Source: Nymphaea colorata (lineage: Eukaryota > Streptophyta > Magnoliopsida > Nymphaeales > Nymphaeaceae). From it: DNA of 64,000 nucleotides. The translations under genes were made by a program, and so were the position numbers. The stretch spans positions 5,538,575-5,602,574 of the forward strand of contig NC_045144.1 in NCBI RefSeq assembly GCF_008831285.2, read 5' to 3'. The notes beneath the pieces were generated by a model. It searched no databases and was not told where the DNA came from. It saw nothing but the letters and a program-made list of their open reading frames with translations. Numbering within the stretch: the first letter of the stretch is position 1; every line of letters begins with the position of its first letter. Positions 12,080-24,652 of the stretch are shown in pieces.

Positions 12080-15000
12080 AACGGAAGACAAAGAGGCGAT
12101 TTGACATCCGATTGAGAAAATCGGATATAGTTAGCAATTTGACATCAGATTGAGAAATCGGATCGGATTCGGATTTAAGAAGCAACATCCGATCGGATAC
12201 AGATTCAGATTCGGTTTTAAGTAAATATCCAATCAGATATTTAACCATCTTATCTGATCGGATACAGATTCAGATTCGGTTTTAAGTAAATATTTGATCG
12301 GATACTTAATCATTTTAACAAGTATATCTGAATCCAAACCGTAAGTTGCTGAGTTGATATCTGAATCCGAATTACAATTTGATATCCGAATTCTAATATC
12401 CGAATCCGAACCTGAGAATTTGAGTTGGTGTCCAACCTACGAATGGTTAAGACAAAATGTCTAACCAAGCACACCAACTTAAGGTTATGACATATGAAGA
12501 ATACAAACTGTATATGAAGGTATAATCTCATTAAGAGCTAATTGTTTTTATGAAGTTGCATATAATAATAGTCATATAGTTACTATGTACACCATTTAAC
12601 TTAAAGTATTTGAAACTATATTATATAAAACTAATTAATTAATAATTAATATTGCATTTAATTAAACGTTTTTGTGTAAACAAGCAAACTATTATAGGTA
12701 AAGTATCAACCAAACAAAATATCATAAATAATGTTTTTTTAATTAAAAATAATAATAAAAAACTTCTATCAAGAAATTTCAATCAAGTTAATATTTTTAA
12801 AAATAATCGCAAGTAGATATATTTAATATGAAAAAACTCTTGAACTCATAAAAAAGTTTTAATTTATCAAATTAAAAATTATTTATTTAATCAATCAATT
12901 AAATTATTTTGTATAATCATATAATATGTCCAAAAGTCCTACATATTTTATATATAACACATAATTCACAATAAGTGATCATCATGAAATAATAGTTTAC
13001 TTAATTAAAATATGTTATTAGTTAAAAACAAATCAATTAATGTTCAGTATTTACAATTTTTATAACAAAAATATGAAAGCTTCTTCACCGTGGATTTTCT
13101 CAGGAAATCTTAAATAATATATTGATTTAATTGAAAATAATAAACAAAATTTTAATAAAAAATTCAAAAAATAAGAATTTTTAAAAATATGAAAAAGACA
13201 CTTTTTAACACTATAAATTTTAATGGACTGTTATGTCAAATTGGTTTCAAGAATAGCTATATTATATATTTTAAAAATGAAATGTGTCAAAACAAAACTA
13301 GTGGCATGTATGTCACCTATGAAAAAAAAGTTGATAGCAAAAAATATACTTTTTTTAAAACTAACTCAAAAGAAAATATGTTTTATAATAAATAGAAAAT
13401 CTTAAACACATTATGATATTCATTTTACTTGAAAGCATATTCACTTTGTATAATTTCAAATAAATATATTTAATATAAAAAAATAGCTGAACTCAAATTA
13501 TCAAATAAATTTTTATCCAAAAGTTTTAGGTATTTGATATATAACACATAATTCACAAATTTGATAACAAAAGCCTTTAACTAGTAGCAAAATAACAAAT
13601 TATTTGATTTAATAAATACTCTTTTTTGCAGATGTAACACAAAATATTTTAATTAACTCAATGGAGTGAGCAAAAATCATTAAATAAGATCTTTTTTTTT
13701 AATGAAAAATAATATGGATCACCTAATTTAATAATTTGCAATAAGTGATCGTCATCAAATAATAGTTTTTTTTATGAGTTTAGCAATTTTTTTTATATTA
13801 AACATATTGATTTGATATTATGCAGAGTGAAGATGCTTACAACTTAAAATGAATATCATAATGCGTTTAAGATTTCTATTTATTATAACATATTTTTTTG
13901 CATGATTTCCATATTTTTTTCACAAATTTTTCATACGATTTGTATTTTTTTTCATAAGTTATTCATATGAGATTTCATACTTTTTTTCATATTAATTGTG
14001 CATATTGAACATTGATTTGATTATTTTTAAATAATAACATAGTTTGATGGAGTAAACAATCGTTTAATGATAATCACTTATTGACAATTATTAAATCAAG
14101 TGACCTATATTATTTATCATTTAAGAAATGTATTATTTAATGATTTTTTCTAATTTCATTGAATTAATTAAAAGCTTCATATCCGTAAAAAGAGTGTTTC
14201 AATGATATGAAACCTTCATTCTTCCACATCCTCACTAACTTTTCAGGTTAGTCCTCTTAACTCTATTGCAATAAGTGTTTTTTTTACATAAATTTGTATT
14301 ATTTAATCAAATCATATAATTTATTAAATCAAACAATTTATTGTTTTCTTAGATTTTTGTTTTTAAATTTGTGAATTATGTTCAAATACCTAAGACTTTT
14401 GGACATATTATATGATTATACAAAATAATTTACTTGATTTTTTAAATAAATAATTGATAATTTGACAAATAAAACTTTTTTATGAGTTCAACAGTTGTTT
14501 CATATTAAATATATTTATTTACGATTAATTTTCATATTTTTAAAAATACTCATTTTATTGAATACAACATAAATTATTAATTAATTAATTTTATGTGATA
14601 TAGTTTTGAATACTCTAAGTTAAATAGTATATATGGTAACTATTTGACTATTATTATATTCAACTTCATAAAAGTCATTATCTGTTGATTACATTATACC
14701 CTCATATACAATTTATATTCATCTTATTTTATCGCTTTAAGTTGGTGCGTTTGGCTAAACCTTTTGGCTAACCATTCATAGATCGCAACGGGGACACCAA
14801 CTCAAGCTTTTGGATTCGGATATAACTTAAAATTCATATTCAGATTGGATTTGGATATAACTTAAAATTTGGATTCAGATCGAATTTAGTATAACTTAAA
14901 ATTCGGATTCGGATCGGATTCAAGTATAACTAAAAATCAGCTTCGGCATCTGATGTAGATTTTAAAGTTGGATTCGGATATGGTATAAACTTCTTCTCAT

Positions 15001-15095
15001 CCGAATTCAAATCCTAATATGAATCCGAATACATGAATATTTGAAAAATCAGATATGGTAAAAAGTATATCTGATCCGAATCCGATCCGTTGACA
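12080..15095. mobile_element. About 3-kb foldback element: two long imperfect inverted arms
   Basis: The region folds about a centre near 13610-13640. Clear pairs are 12421-12625 with 14600-14804 (GAGTTGGTGTCC arm), 12790-12985 with 14370-14550, and 13378-13500 with 13750-13890. The outer parts are rich in CGGATCGGATTCGG-like words (12130-12420 and 14810-15085). Within each arm a block is repeated about 0.6 kb apart. Ends are approximate and I found no convincing target duplication. No ORF of note; the short open frames at 13189-13405 are chance. Confidence 0.85.
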
Positions 15096-17283
15096 TCCTT
15101 ATACACACAAAGAGAGAGAAAGAGAGAGGGAGAGAGAGACTTATCTCATTATCTGGGCTGGCCTACCTTTGCAGAAAACAAAACGAAAAGTGGTCGATGC
15201 TGAAGAGAGTCCGAGATGTGAGAGATAGAGATGTGAGAGATAGAGAGAGAGACGTATGAGATGAGGCAAAAGAGACTTTGAGAAACCTCTGATTTTAAGA
15301 TCCGAGGACTTCAAGTCAACCCCAAATCCAATATCAGGGCAATCAAATGGTAACCTTATTGTTTTACAGGATCCTTACATTTTACAAGAACCTTAACCTG
15401 TCAGTGTTGGTGGGAGACTCACTTAGGTCTGATGTGGGCATCACTACATGTGGTTGCACACAGGTTTAACTCGCTCGCAGTAAAAGATTTTCAGGGCAAT
15501 GACTCACACCAGTCACATAGTATAGCTCCACATACATGGGAGTCGAATGAAAAGTTTCAAAACATTAGCACTTTTTTGTTATATCACTAATGTTAGGTTG
15601 CCTTTCGCAAATTTTGTGTTTTTTTTTTTCAACCACCGGTGTACGTGAAAAATTAAAAGGTAAGTTGAAATAATGAATGTAAGGCTGATATTTTCCAATG
15701 TTCACATGAAAAGTTTCCCTTTTCTGGTCAACAACCTACAATTTAAGATAGAGAACATTTTTCCATTGTCAAATTTGATTGGCCACACATTTTATGTACA
15801 TCTAAAGGGAGACGTGTCCTTCATATTTCCGTAGATTAGCTTGGACTAACATGCGCCACTGCAGCATCTTCTTCCCAATTTTCTTTTCTCGTTATATTCA
15901 AAGTCTTTCTTCTTCATAGCATACTTTTAAAAACTTGAAGGAGCCATGAAGCAACAATTCAAGGGAATTTGGTAACTGGAAGGCAGCATTCTTTGCAACT
16001 CAATGTTTTACAAATGCATATGTTTTTGGGAACGCATTTATAGAACTTTGCTTTCCAAATAAATTATGTTCTTATTACCAAGCGCCATGAAGCAAATCAC
16101 AATTCAACATTTAATTGCTATAGGCAAATTAAGACCCATACAACAGGAATGAAACCAAAAGTTGTATGTGTGTGTGTGTGTGTGCATGGATGCATGTGTG
16201 TTTCAGAGTGTGTATGCATGTTTACAAGAGTAGATGAAGAGAAAACGTAAAAGTCCCTAAGAGGGTTGGCACCATAGATTGGGGGCTGGTGGGTGGCCAA
16301 TCTTTGTTCGAATATCCAGGGTGTCAACTCTCTGTGCGCTGAAAAAGGGACGCCACTGATACACAAATTGAAGCCAAGTAAAAGCGGTTACTAGAAGCAC
16401 AAAAAACATATGCATTATTTGACCTTTAACCTGGTGGTGAGGACTTCTCACTCATCTGAAAGTGCAAACAAAAAGAAATATTTACGTGGAGACAACTGGA
16501 CATGATCAGAAGTCTAAGTTTGATTGATCTTAATAACTTTTCTTTTCCTTTTTTTTAATCTTCTAGATCGAGAGAGAGACTAGGTTGGGCAAGAGTCCTG
16601 GGTTTAGGGGGATAAGATTAAATCTTCAAAAATATTGTCGGAATTTGAAACCAATGAGGCATTAGGTTTGCAAAATGAGCCACATCTGGTTTGATTTTTT
16701 TTTTTGTCATTTTCTATTTTCCGTGACCCAATTTTCGCCGAAATTCATATGTATTTAACTAAGTTGTATTTTACAATATATTATATGGTAACAAGATATT
16801 AACTTGACATTGCCTTTTTTTTAAAAATAGTTTTAGTTATTATCAGCTGTCGAACTAGCTGAACAGTAAAAAAACAGGTAAGATAACAGTTCCCTTTTTG
16901 TGAAGGACCATTACAAAAGAAGTTGAATAAAATGAAACATTTTTGTTAACATATAGTATTTTGCATGAAGATCACAATCATTTCCATTCTAGTGAAGTGA
17001 AATCACTGAAAACTCGTTTTTCTTTTTCTGCTAAGTTATTTGACAGTAATCAGAAACTAACTCTAGTTATTATGGGACTACTAATGTCCAACGTCCATGT
17101 AAAAGGTTAGATGTTCTTTTGCAATATATATAAGGTTGGGGCACTTAAAAAGAATTAATGATAAAAGGTTTGATTCTCCCCAAATTCATTCCTAGCTTAT
17201 AAGAATTCAGCACATCCATCCCTCACTTTCTTTAACCAACAAATAGTCATGTGTTTGCACTTTAAGACATTCACGCCACAAAC

Positions 17284-17286
<3 letters not shown>
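15096..17286. other. Intergenic, no gene recognised
   Basis: GA tracts (15110-15140, 15215-15252) and a GT tract (16165-16182) are present. Open frames at 16118-16451 cross these and show no family motifs. Confidence 0.5.

Positions 17287-17342
<56 letters not shown>
17287..17342. repeat. (TA)n microsatellite
   Basis: About 56 bases of pure TA. Other TA tracts are at 3186-3226 and 46467-46503. Confidence 0.97.
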
Positions 17343-17344
<2 letters not shown>

Positions 17345-17348
17345 AAAA

Positions 17349-20190
17349 TAAGTTCCTAGGGGCAGAGCTGAATTTTTTTTCTTTTTCTTTTTTAATGAGG
17401 GGCTGAATAGTATTTTACAAAATTGTATTTGGGGCAAAACAATATTTTTAAAATTTTTTACATATGCCAAGTTAAAAATCTTCAAAAAAAATATAAGCAC
17501 TTTTTCTTTTTTCAAAATGTGACGTGGAGCCATGGCTCCACCCCACTCACCAAGGGTAGAGCTAAACATTTTTCATGAGAGGGCCGAATTATAGTTTCAA
17601 ATCTTAACGTGGTATGAAATATAATTTTTCAAATTATTTATATAAGATAAATGAATTTCTTAAATATTTACATGTAATTTTTTTTTAGGAAGAACTAAGG
17701 CCCCTGCTGACTCCCCTTACTTAGGCCCCTGTCCGGCACTATGCCATCTATTAACTTATTGTTTTTCTTTGGAAACGTCATTTTGGTCAGTTTATTGAAG
17801 AAAAAGTTCAAAATCAAACAGATAGCTTATCTGCTGTGGACTAAACTGTCAAATCTTTTGGGGCCATTTGTTTCCCTCAATCTGAGATTCTAGGGATCTG
17901 ATATCACTAAGAACCTCATATCCAAGAATCTAGGTTAGACTCTCCCTTTCATTAGACCTCAACTCTGAAGTTTTGGCCACACTGAGAATTTCAAATCATA
18001 TTTTTTATTTTTCTATAGATCTGAGTACAATATTTATTTACTTTACGGGCATCACATAAAAAGGGATTCCAAATCAGCCTCCATCAAAAAACACCACTTT
18101 ATTAGAACGCATCCTTCTCGAGTTCTATTGTTGCAAGCCGTAACTCATATATAATATTTTATTTGATGATGACTATGATGCCTACCATATATTATTCTAT
18201 TATTACTTTTAAACTTGTCATTATATTATTATGGATAGCGATGTTTGAGCTAGATTACGACGACAAGAGTGTCCATTGTCGTCACGGCCTTCTCATTTAA
18301 CAGACCAACCTTTGAATGTTTGATGGACTTGTTTTTGTGGACTCTCTTCGTGGTCACTATCATCGTCCGTCCACATGCTATGTGCCAAAGAGAATGCGTG
18401 TCTTCTGGAGTAATGACCGATGTTGCTTTTATATCGATATCGACGGATTGAAATGAAGCGTTTAAAGTGTAGTCGGTGGTTTTTGGTTGAGTTTAGAGGT
18501 TCATCCTTATCACTAGTAACAAAGTTTAAAGATCCCATATTCTCCTTGCTTTTGGAGTTTTAAACTGTATCGGCTTTAGTGATGAATGTTGCACCCTCTT
18601 ACCTTAAAACACAGAAGCATAATACCCACAAGAATCAAACTAAAAGCATGCTTTTCGATAGCTGCTAACCCAATCAGTTGTGCTATACTCCAGAGGTGTA
18701 GTTGGTAGTTTCAGATTAAGGTTTATAATAGAAATTGAAATATACTTTTTAATATTATTAAATTTATTTGTTTGTCTGCCCATTCTTTCCAAAAAGATGT
18801 CATTTATAGCTTTGTTTTCTTTTGGTTTCAGATTTCATTATAAGAGCTCCTTAGATTAGGCCATTAGGCCTCTTACCAAAGATTTAGAGTGTTTCTCTTT
18901 TTAGAGTGAATAGGAAGAGTATGTATTTCATCCTAAAGTCCAGCTCCCGCCCCTTCCCCATCTCTTTGAGACAAGGGGGCACACATGGGCCTTGGTTCCA
19001 CCTTAAAATTTTCTTTTAAAAAAATTTACATGTAAATTTTAGAAAATTTTACTTGTTGTATATAAAAATTTTGAAAAATGATATTTTGACATGTATCATC
19101 ATTTATAAACTTTAATTCGCCCCCCTCATAGAATTTTAGGATAAAAAAATTGAAATCATTAAACAAACGGGATATTATGTTTCCAAAATTAACAAACTGA
19201 AACTTAAAATTTCAATTTCATTCCAGTTTAAAGGGAAACTATGATTCTAAAATTTTTATTTTTAAATCAAAATTTCAAACCATCAAACACCAAACACTCA
19301 AACTTGCAAAGGGTCTGGGCTATGTTTGACACTGATTTGAATTTTTTTTTTAAAAAAGTGCAACCTATTCACACTCACACTGATTTGACACAAAGAAAGG
19401 TGGACAAAGGGAAGATCACCATCAAGTTGAAAACCTAGATTGTCTATCAACCTTGTCATTTCAGTAGATGAGCATCTCAATGGTCTTTGTCCTCGTAAAG
19501 CTTTCACCTTTCTCATTTGTGCTTACCCTCAATCCGAAAAAGTCACAAAGGAACTGGTGTCTAATAATTAATAAAGTTATCATTTTCTTGGAACGTATTA
19601 TCTTATAACAAGTGTTTAAATAATGTAATGTTTTAATTTCAGAAAACACGATACGGTCATATTGATGTTTGATTAATAGGTCTGAAAACAATATTTTATA
19701 AACACATCATATTACATATAACAATAATATGGTGTTTGTCAATTATGTGTTACAAGAACATGCATCTTAAGAACATAATATTGTCCTCTTATAAAGAGCC
19801 CGCGTGGATGGCGCCTACATGTGTGAGTTCAATAAACAATCTTTTGAAACGTAAATTGAAGGGCAACTGGAACAGGTTTAGATTTAATTGTCAATTAAAG
19901 TCTGCATCTTATTTGCAGTGTGGATCCAGAAAATTTTCTCTAGGGTGATTAATCTTAGTGGGTTTGGCCCCTAAGGATCATTGACTGGGTTTAATGTAGG
20001 CACCATCAGGAAGGAATCATAGATTTTTCATGAGGGGGTCAAATTAAAGTTTCTAAATTTTGCCTTCAAAATTTATATATAAGATAAGTCAATTTTCTAA
20101 ATTTATATGTATTTTTTTTTTTAAATGAGGTGGGCCAGGGCCCATGCGGCCTCCCCTTGGCTCAAGCCTTGGGCACCACTGAAAGGTTCA
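17349..20190. repeat. Four dispersed copies of a short noncoding repeat
   Basis: Copies at about 17349-17545, 17547-17730 and 20010-20180 lie in one orientation. One at about 18960-19140 is inverted. Each has a GAGGGGGNCNAATT head, a TATATAAGATAA-like middle and a GGCCCNTGC...CTCCCC tail. Such GGCCC-ended modules are common plant transposon ends, but I cannot name the family. Confidence 0.65.
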
Positions 20191-22438
20191 GCTCCCTCAT
20201 AATAAAGATTTTGAAGGGGCTGGTATTGGCGGGACCGGCCTACACATAGCTATGATATGTCAGTGATGATTTTTACTGACACTCTCTTCACCAACAATCA
20301 GCCATTTTTCATTGACATTTGTTGGCCGTTGGTAATGCCTAGTTTTTTTTGTAGTGTTTGCTAGTGCATATTTGAATATAATCTATTGACATCCCTACTC
20401 ATGACAGGTGCAAGATGAGGTGCTTTATGTGGTAGAAAAAGCCTATGCATCCCTTTTTTGCACTCTTGCAATCCTCACAAAGAGCACACACGTATGTGCA
20501 TGCATGAATGAGTATCGAATGGATTATTTGGCAATAGAAACACTGCATTATTTGAATCATAATTTGGTTTTGTTTTATCAATTGGTTAATGGATTCTATT
20601 ACTAAATGCCCCCACATGGTGAAACCTCAACAAGGTATGGTTGAGGAAATTTTGAACTAAATTTTGTTTCATTTAAAACAATATTTCAAATTCAATAAAT
20701 AACCCATTGAAGTAAAGTTGACAAAAAAAAATAGTTTAAATAATTACAGGACATTATATATATTGACCTAGGAGCATAAAGATTATAGAAATCCAAGTGG
20801 CAATCTAGATTTCACTGCCACTCAATTCAAATTAAAGGCCATTGTGATGGAAGTCTTTTTGTTTTTTCTTAAGGGTGAGTGGTTCATTCCACTGCTCCTA
20901 AGAAAAGCCATTAGCCTACCCTGTGCCTGCCCTCTGGGTTTTTAAAAAGCATATTTTGAAACTTTTTACTGTTCAAAAGTAGAGCACACTGAGACGTAAC
21001 GTAATAGTGACCACTCAAAAAGTCGAACATGAGTCCTTAGAGGAGCCAGACTACTTTGCTGCTTTATATGCTACCATTTCTAGTTGGCCTTATGTACAGT
21101 AGAAATAATTAAATATGTCAATAGATAAGATTTGAATAAAATGTATATTTTGACGTATTCGTTGTTTTGTATCTAATGAAGAAAAATCTATACCATATCT
21201 GAATCCAAAATCTGAATCTGATCTGAATTCAATTTTTTTTATTAACATCCCAATCTGAATTCTATTTTTTAAACTGAATCTAAACCGTATTATAGACATT
21301 GAGTATAAGATATCTATTTAAAACTATATCTGGTTCGAATCCAAATAATCCAAAATCAAATCCAATCAAATGTTATTTTTTATATATGAATCCCATCTGC
21401 ATTCTTAGTTGGATATCCAATTTTTTTCCATACGCACCTTTTTTTTTAATACAATTCAGTTGAATATCGAATTAAAATCGAATTTATCATCGATATCCGT
21501 CTAAATAATTAGCAGATGATAGCTAAAACCAGCTTGGCAACTGTTTTGGATGTAGAGCTCAGTTTTGACGCCAAAATTGAGTTTTATTGTGGCCTGGATG
21601 GCACAAAAATTCAATTCCCACACATACATTTAAAAAAAAAAACAAGGAAAAAGAAAAATGTTCATGGAGAACGGGATTTGATGACTAACCCCTTTTTCCT
21701 TAGCTATCCAGCCATTTCTTAGCTTGGCCTTGGCCGGAAAATGCCAGCGGGACCATTTTCTAGCCAACGACTGGCAGAAAATGACCAGCATAAAAATTCC
21801 TTCAAAATTATAATTTTTCCTTCATTTTATCTTCTTAAGATTCTACATGGAAAATGGATGGCTGACATCACCTGAAATGGGCGACCTTAGCTATACAAAA
21901 TTTCAGTGGTTCAAAATTCTTACTTTGCTTTTGCCCAACAAATTCTTGGCGTCTATAAGAAGTCAAAACCATGTTGGCTAAAAGCCTAGCTTGTTCATGG
22001 TTAGGTTAATATCTTCTATATGTTAAGAAAGGTTGATCCAACAATGATGGAGATATAAAGCGGTTCTTATTGTCACTTTAAAATGGCAAAAGCTCTTATG
22101 AAATAATCCCGGCCTTTCTCTTGCATATAAATAAATTCTCCACATATCTTTTATTTCCATTTCTCTTCGTTTGGAATTAACAGGATTCCTGTTAAGACGT
22201 GTGTTCTAAGTTGGTTTGGTGGCACTAAGGACGATTTTCTTGCAAAGAATTCTGCACATGTCATTTATGAGGGTAAACTCAAATCTCTTAAAGTGCATTG
22301 AATGAAGCATCTGGCATGGAGGCGATTCTCAAGCAAGGTGTCGGAAAATACTATTTGTGCAATCAGGCTTTGTGTTGAAACTAACGTTTTCTCCCCTTTT
22401 TTGACGGAATACCCCTTAGAAAGGATGGGTTGTGCTTA
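20191..22438. other. Intergenic, no gene recognised
   Basis: 21170-21500 carries degenerate ATCTGAATCC/GGATATCC words like the outer parts of the foldback element at 12-15 kb, probably another relic. Nothing coding. Confidence 0.5.
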
Positions 22439-22684
22439 AGGATGGGCATCGGGCCTGGCGGGTGAGCCCGGCCCGATAGCCCGGGTCTCGGCCCGAGCCT
22501 GGCTCGACCTATTTAAAATTAAAAAATATTTTTTAATTATAAAATAATTTATTTAAATTTAAAATATATTTAATAATAATATATATTATTAAAACAAAAA
22601 AAATTAAAAAATTTAATTTTTTAATCTAAATGGGCTAAAGGGGCTGGGCCCGACGGTGGCCCAACCGACGCCCAGGCTTAGTAC
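22439..22684. mobile_element. 246-bp inverted-repeat element with GC-rich ends and AT-rich core
   Basis: It starts AGGATGGGCATCGGGCC and ends in GCCCAGGCTTAGTAC, imperfect inverted ends, with an AT-only foldback core (22520-22620). TTGTGCTTA flanks both sides (22430-22438 and 22685-22693), an apparent 8-9 base target duplication as made by hAT or Mutator elements. It lies about 0.8 kb upstream of the amylase gene leader. Confidence 0.7.
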
Positions 22685-23447
22685 TTGTGCTTATAGTATA
22701 TATATGTTTGTTAATTTGATTTTGAGAGTGCTATGCCTTTGTGTTTTTGCGTCTTAAGACAAACTGCAATGTAGTACGTGTAGTAAGTAAGTTGATAAGT
22801 TGATGAGTGCACCACTGTCATTGTTAACATCAAAGCAGCCAAGGACCCTACAAGTATGGGAAACAGGGACACCTTGAAATCTCTTTTTCCGAGCGATAGG
22901 TTGTTAATCTCCATGTCTCATGAAAAACATTTCCTTACTAAATTTGTGCCAAATTAATAGTTTTCATTAACGAATTTCATTTTATAGTTCTAAGTCTAAA
23001 TTGTTAGTACTTTTGAAACTTGACAGTAAATGAAATTCTATTCGAGTATCCAATTAAGCAGATGCATATATCGTAATCCTTATAAACGAGCGCTTTACTT
23101 TTTCTAAAGTTGGCGTACTCCTCAAAATTATTGAGTAAACCCGATCCATATCCGACTCGTTCCAAGATCTGCCAAGTGTCACCCACAAGACATTGCGTAC
23201 ATGGGAATATTCTCCAATTTCGAGCGCCATTTACGGAAAAGAATAGGGCATTAGAATCATTTGACATCTCGCGTCTATCACATCGCCTTTTTGCAGATTT
23301 CCACCTTTCTGGAACACGAAAAGGTGGCAGCGGCGAATGGTGAACCCCTCACCAAAAAGGGCATAAAAAGTCTCTTCTCTTTTTTGCCCTTTATTCCCGT
23401 GACCAGTTGATTGAACCAGTTTTCCGTTCTTTGTCCTTTATTTTTTA
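22685..23447. other. Upstream region of the amylase gene
   Basis: The 763 bases before the candidate TATA box include GC-richer sequence at 23100-23350. Open frames here on both strands are short and unassigned. Sugar- or light-response motifs were not convincingly seen. Confidence 0.4.
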
Positions 23448-23458
23448 TTATATATATT
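23448..23458 (+). promoter_or_regulatory. Candidate TATA box of the amylase gene
   Basis: A TATATATA stretch lies about 30 bases before the probable transcribed leader and upstream of the first recognisable splice donor at 23604. The position is reasonable, but in AT-rich DNA the motif alone is weak evidence. A telo-box-like AACCCTAG at 23570-23577 lies in the leader. Confidence 0.35.
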
Positions 23459-23484
23459 TCATTGGGAACTATTTGTAAGTTTTT

Positions 23485-23603
23485 ACGCTCGGGAGATTGC
23501 GTCGAACCAGTGGCTTCTCGTCCCTCTCCTCCGCCCAGGCGATCCCAACGAAGGAGGATATCGTTTCGTAACCCTAGAGGAAGATCGATGCATCTTCTGA
23601 TAG
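23485..23603 (+). other. Probable 5'UTR exon 1 of the amylase gene (start approximate)
   Basis: This stretch is richer in GC than its flanks and ends in GATAG|GTACAA, a good donor. The next exon begins after TTTTTTTTGCAG at 24444 and carries 66 bases of leader before the ATG. The start at 23485 is a guess from the TATA position. An ATG at 23589 near the exon end would be an upstream start; its frame does not join the main frame in an obvious way. Confidence 0.5.
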
Positions 23604-24443
23604 GTACAAATACACTCATTCTCCTTCACTCCTCGTAATCCAAATGATCGTGCATGCGTCGTATATACACAGTTTTGGATTCTCATGTGTATATAATGTA
23701 CATAGTTTTCGCTTCTCTAAACTGTGATTTCCGATCTATCTGTGTCCTTCTGTGTGTCTGTCTGACAAGCTACCCGAGTAATCTGGCACGATTTCGATTC
23801 TTTGAACAATATGATCTCCGATCGTGGAGGTTATAGGTCTTGCAGCTCTGTGCGTATGTTGCGTACACTGATGAATAGTTTTTTGATGTTGCGATTACGA
23901 GAGTCTTTCGTTGTCTGATGTTTGCTATTGTGATTTACGAGGAAATGGATCCGATATTTTCTCTACTTTATCTTTCATTTTCTTGTTTGCTGCATAAGTA
24001 GATTGTGTAGCCATTTGGTTTGCTTTTACACGTAAGTGTATTTAATATAGTAAATATTTATACGTATTTATCTCAATCATCAATAGGGGAAAGTAATTAT
24101 TAATTCGTCTTTTTCTTTGGCAGAGGGTGTACTTGGTTTGTTAAATATTCAAACATCATCCTGATTCGTTATTAGGTCCCGGGATATTTATATTTCTCCG
24201 CATGTTCATTTATGGAAAAGCAATGACTAATTTTACAGTGTTCTGAAATTTCAACAATCGGTGCTAGAATTGTGATACACCATGCAGAAATTACCCATGA
24301 AGATTAAGTTACTTTTCTGTGGTACATAAGGAATCTTTCTTCTGCAAAATGTTGCTTAGCTTTCTTTCTGTGGCACATACATTTCCTAAACAGGTTTAGT
24401 TTATAATTGTCATGCTGCATACGTAATGAAGTTTTTTTTGCAG

Positions 24444-24652
24444 GTTAAATGTACATTATATGGGAAATTCACCCCATTTCATACTATGTGACTAGAGCCT
24501 GAAATATATATGGGTCTGGTGGTTCTTCATGATGTTCCTTTACAGTGTAAATTGCACAATGCTATCTTTACCAGCAAAAGCAGTTATCAGGCTCCAAATC
24601 ACAGATTCAAGTGGCCTCCTCCTTACTTAAGAAGCCGTTACACTGCAAAGCG
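24444..24652 (+). CDS. Amylase gene exon 2 (start codon at 24510)
   Basis: The acceptor is a polypyrimidine tract plus TTGCAG and the donor is AAGCG|GTAGTT. The ATG at 24510 is the first in this frame after an in-frame TGA at 24489, which supports it as the start. It encodes 47 residues plus two bases: an N-terminal region rich in Ser, Lys and Arg with a YLRSRYTAKR segment, typical of organelle transit peptides. Import into plastids is inferred. Confidence 0.8.

Noticed and set aside
17207-17569. 120-residue - strand frame
   Set aside because: It owes its length to the (TA)n tract and A-rich repeat copies; no conserved motif.
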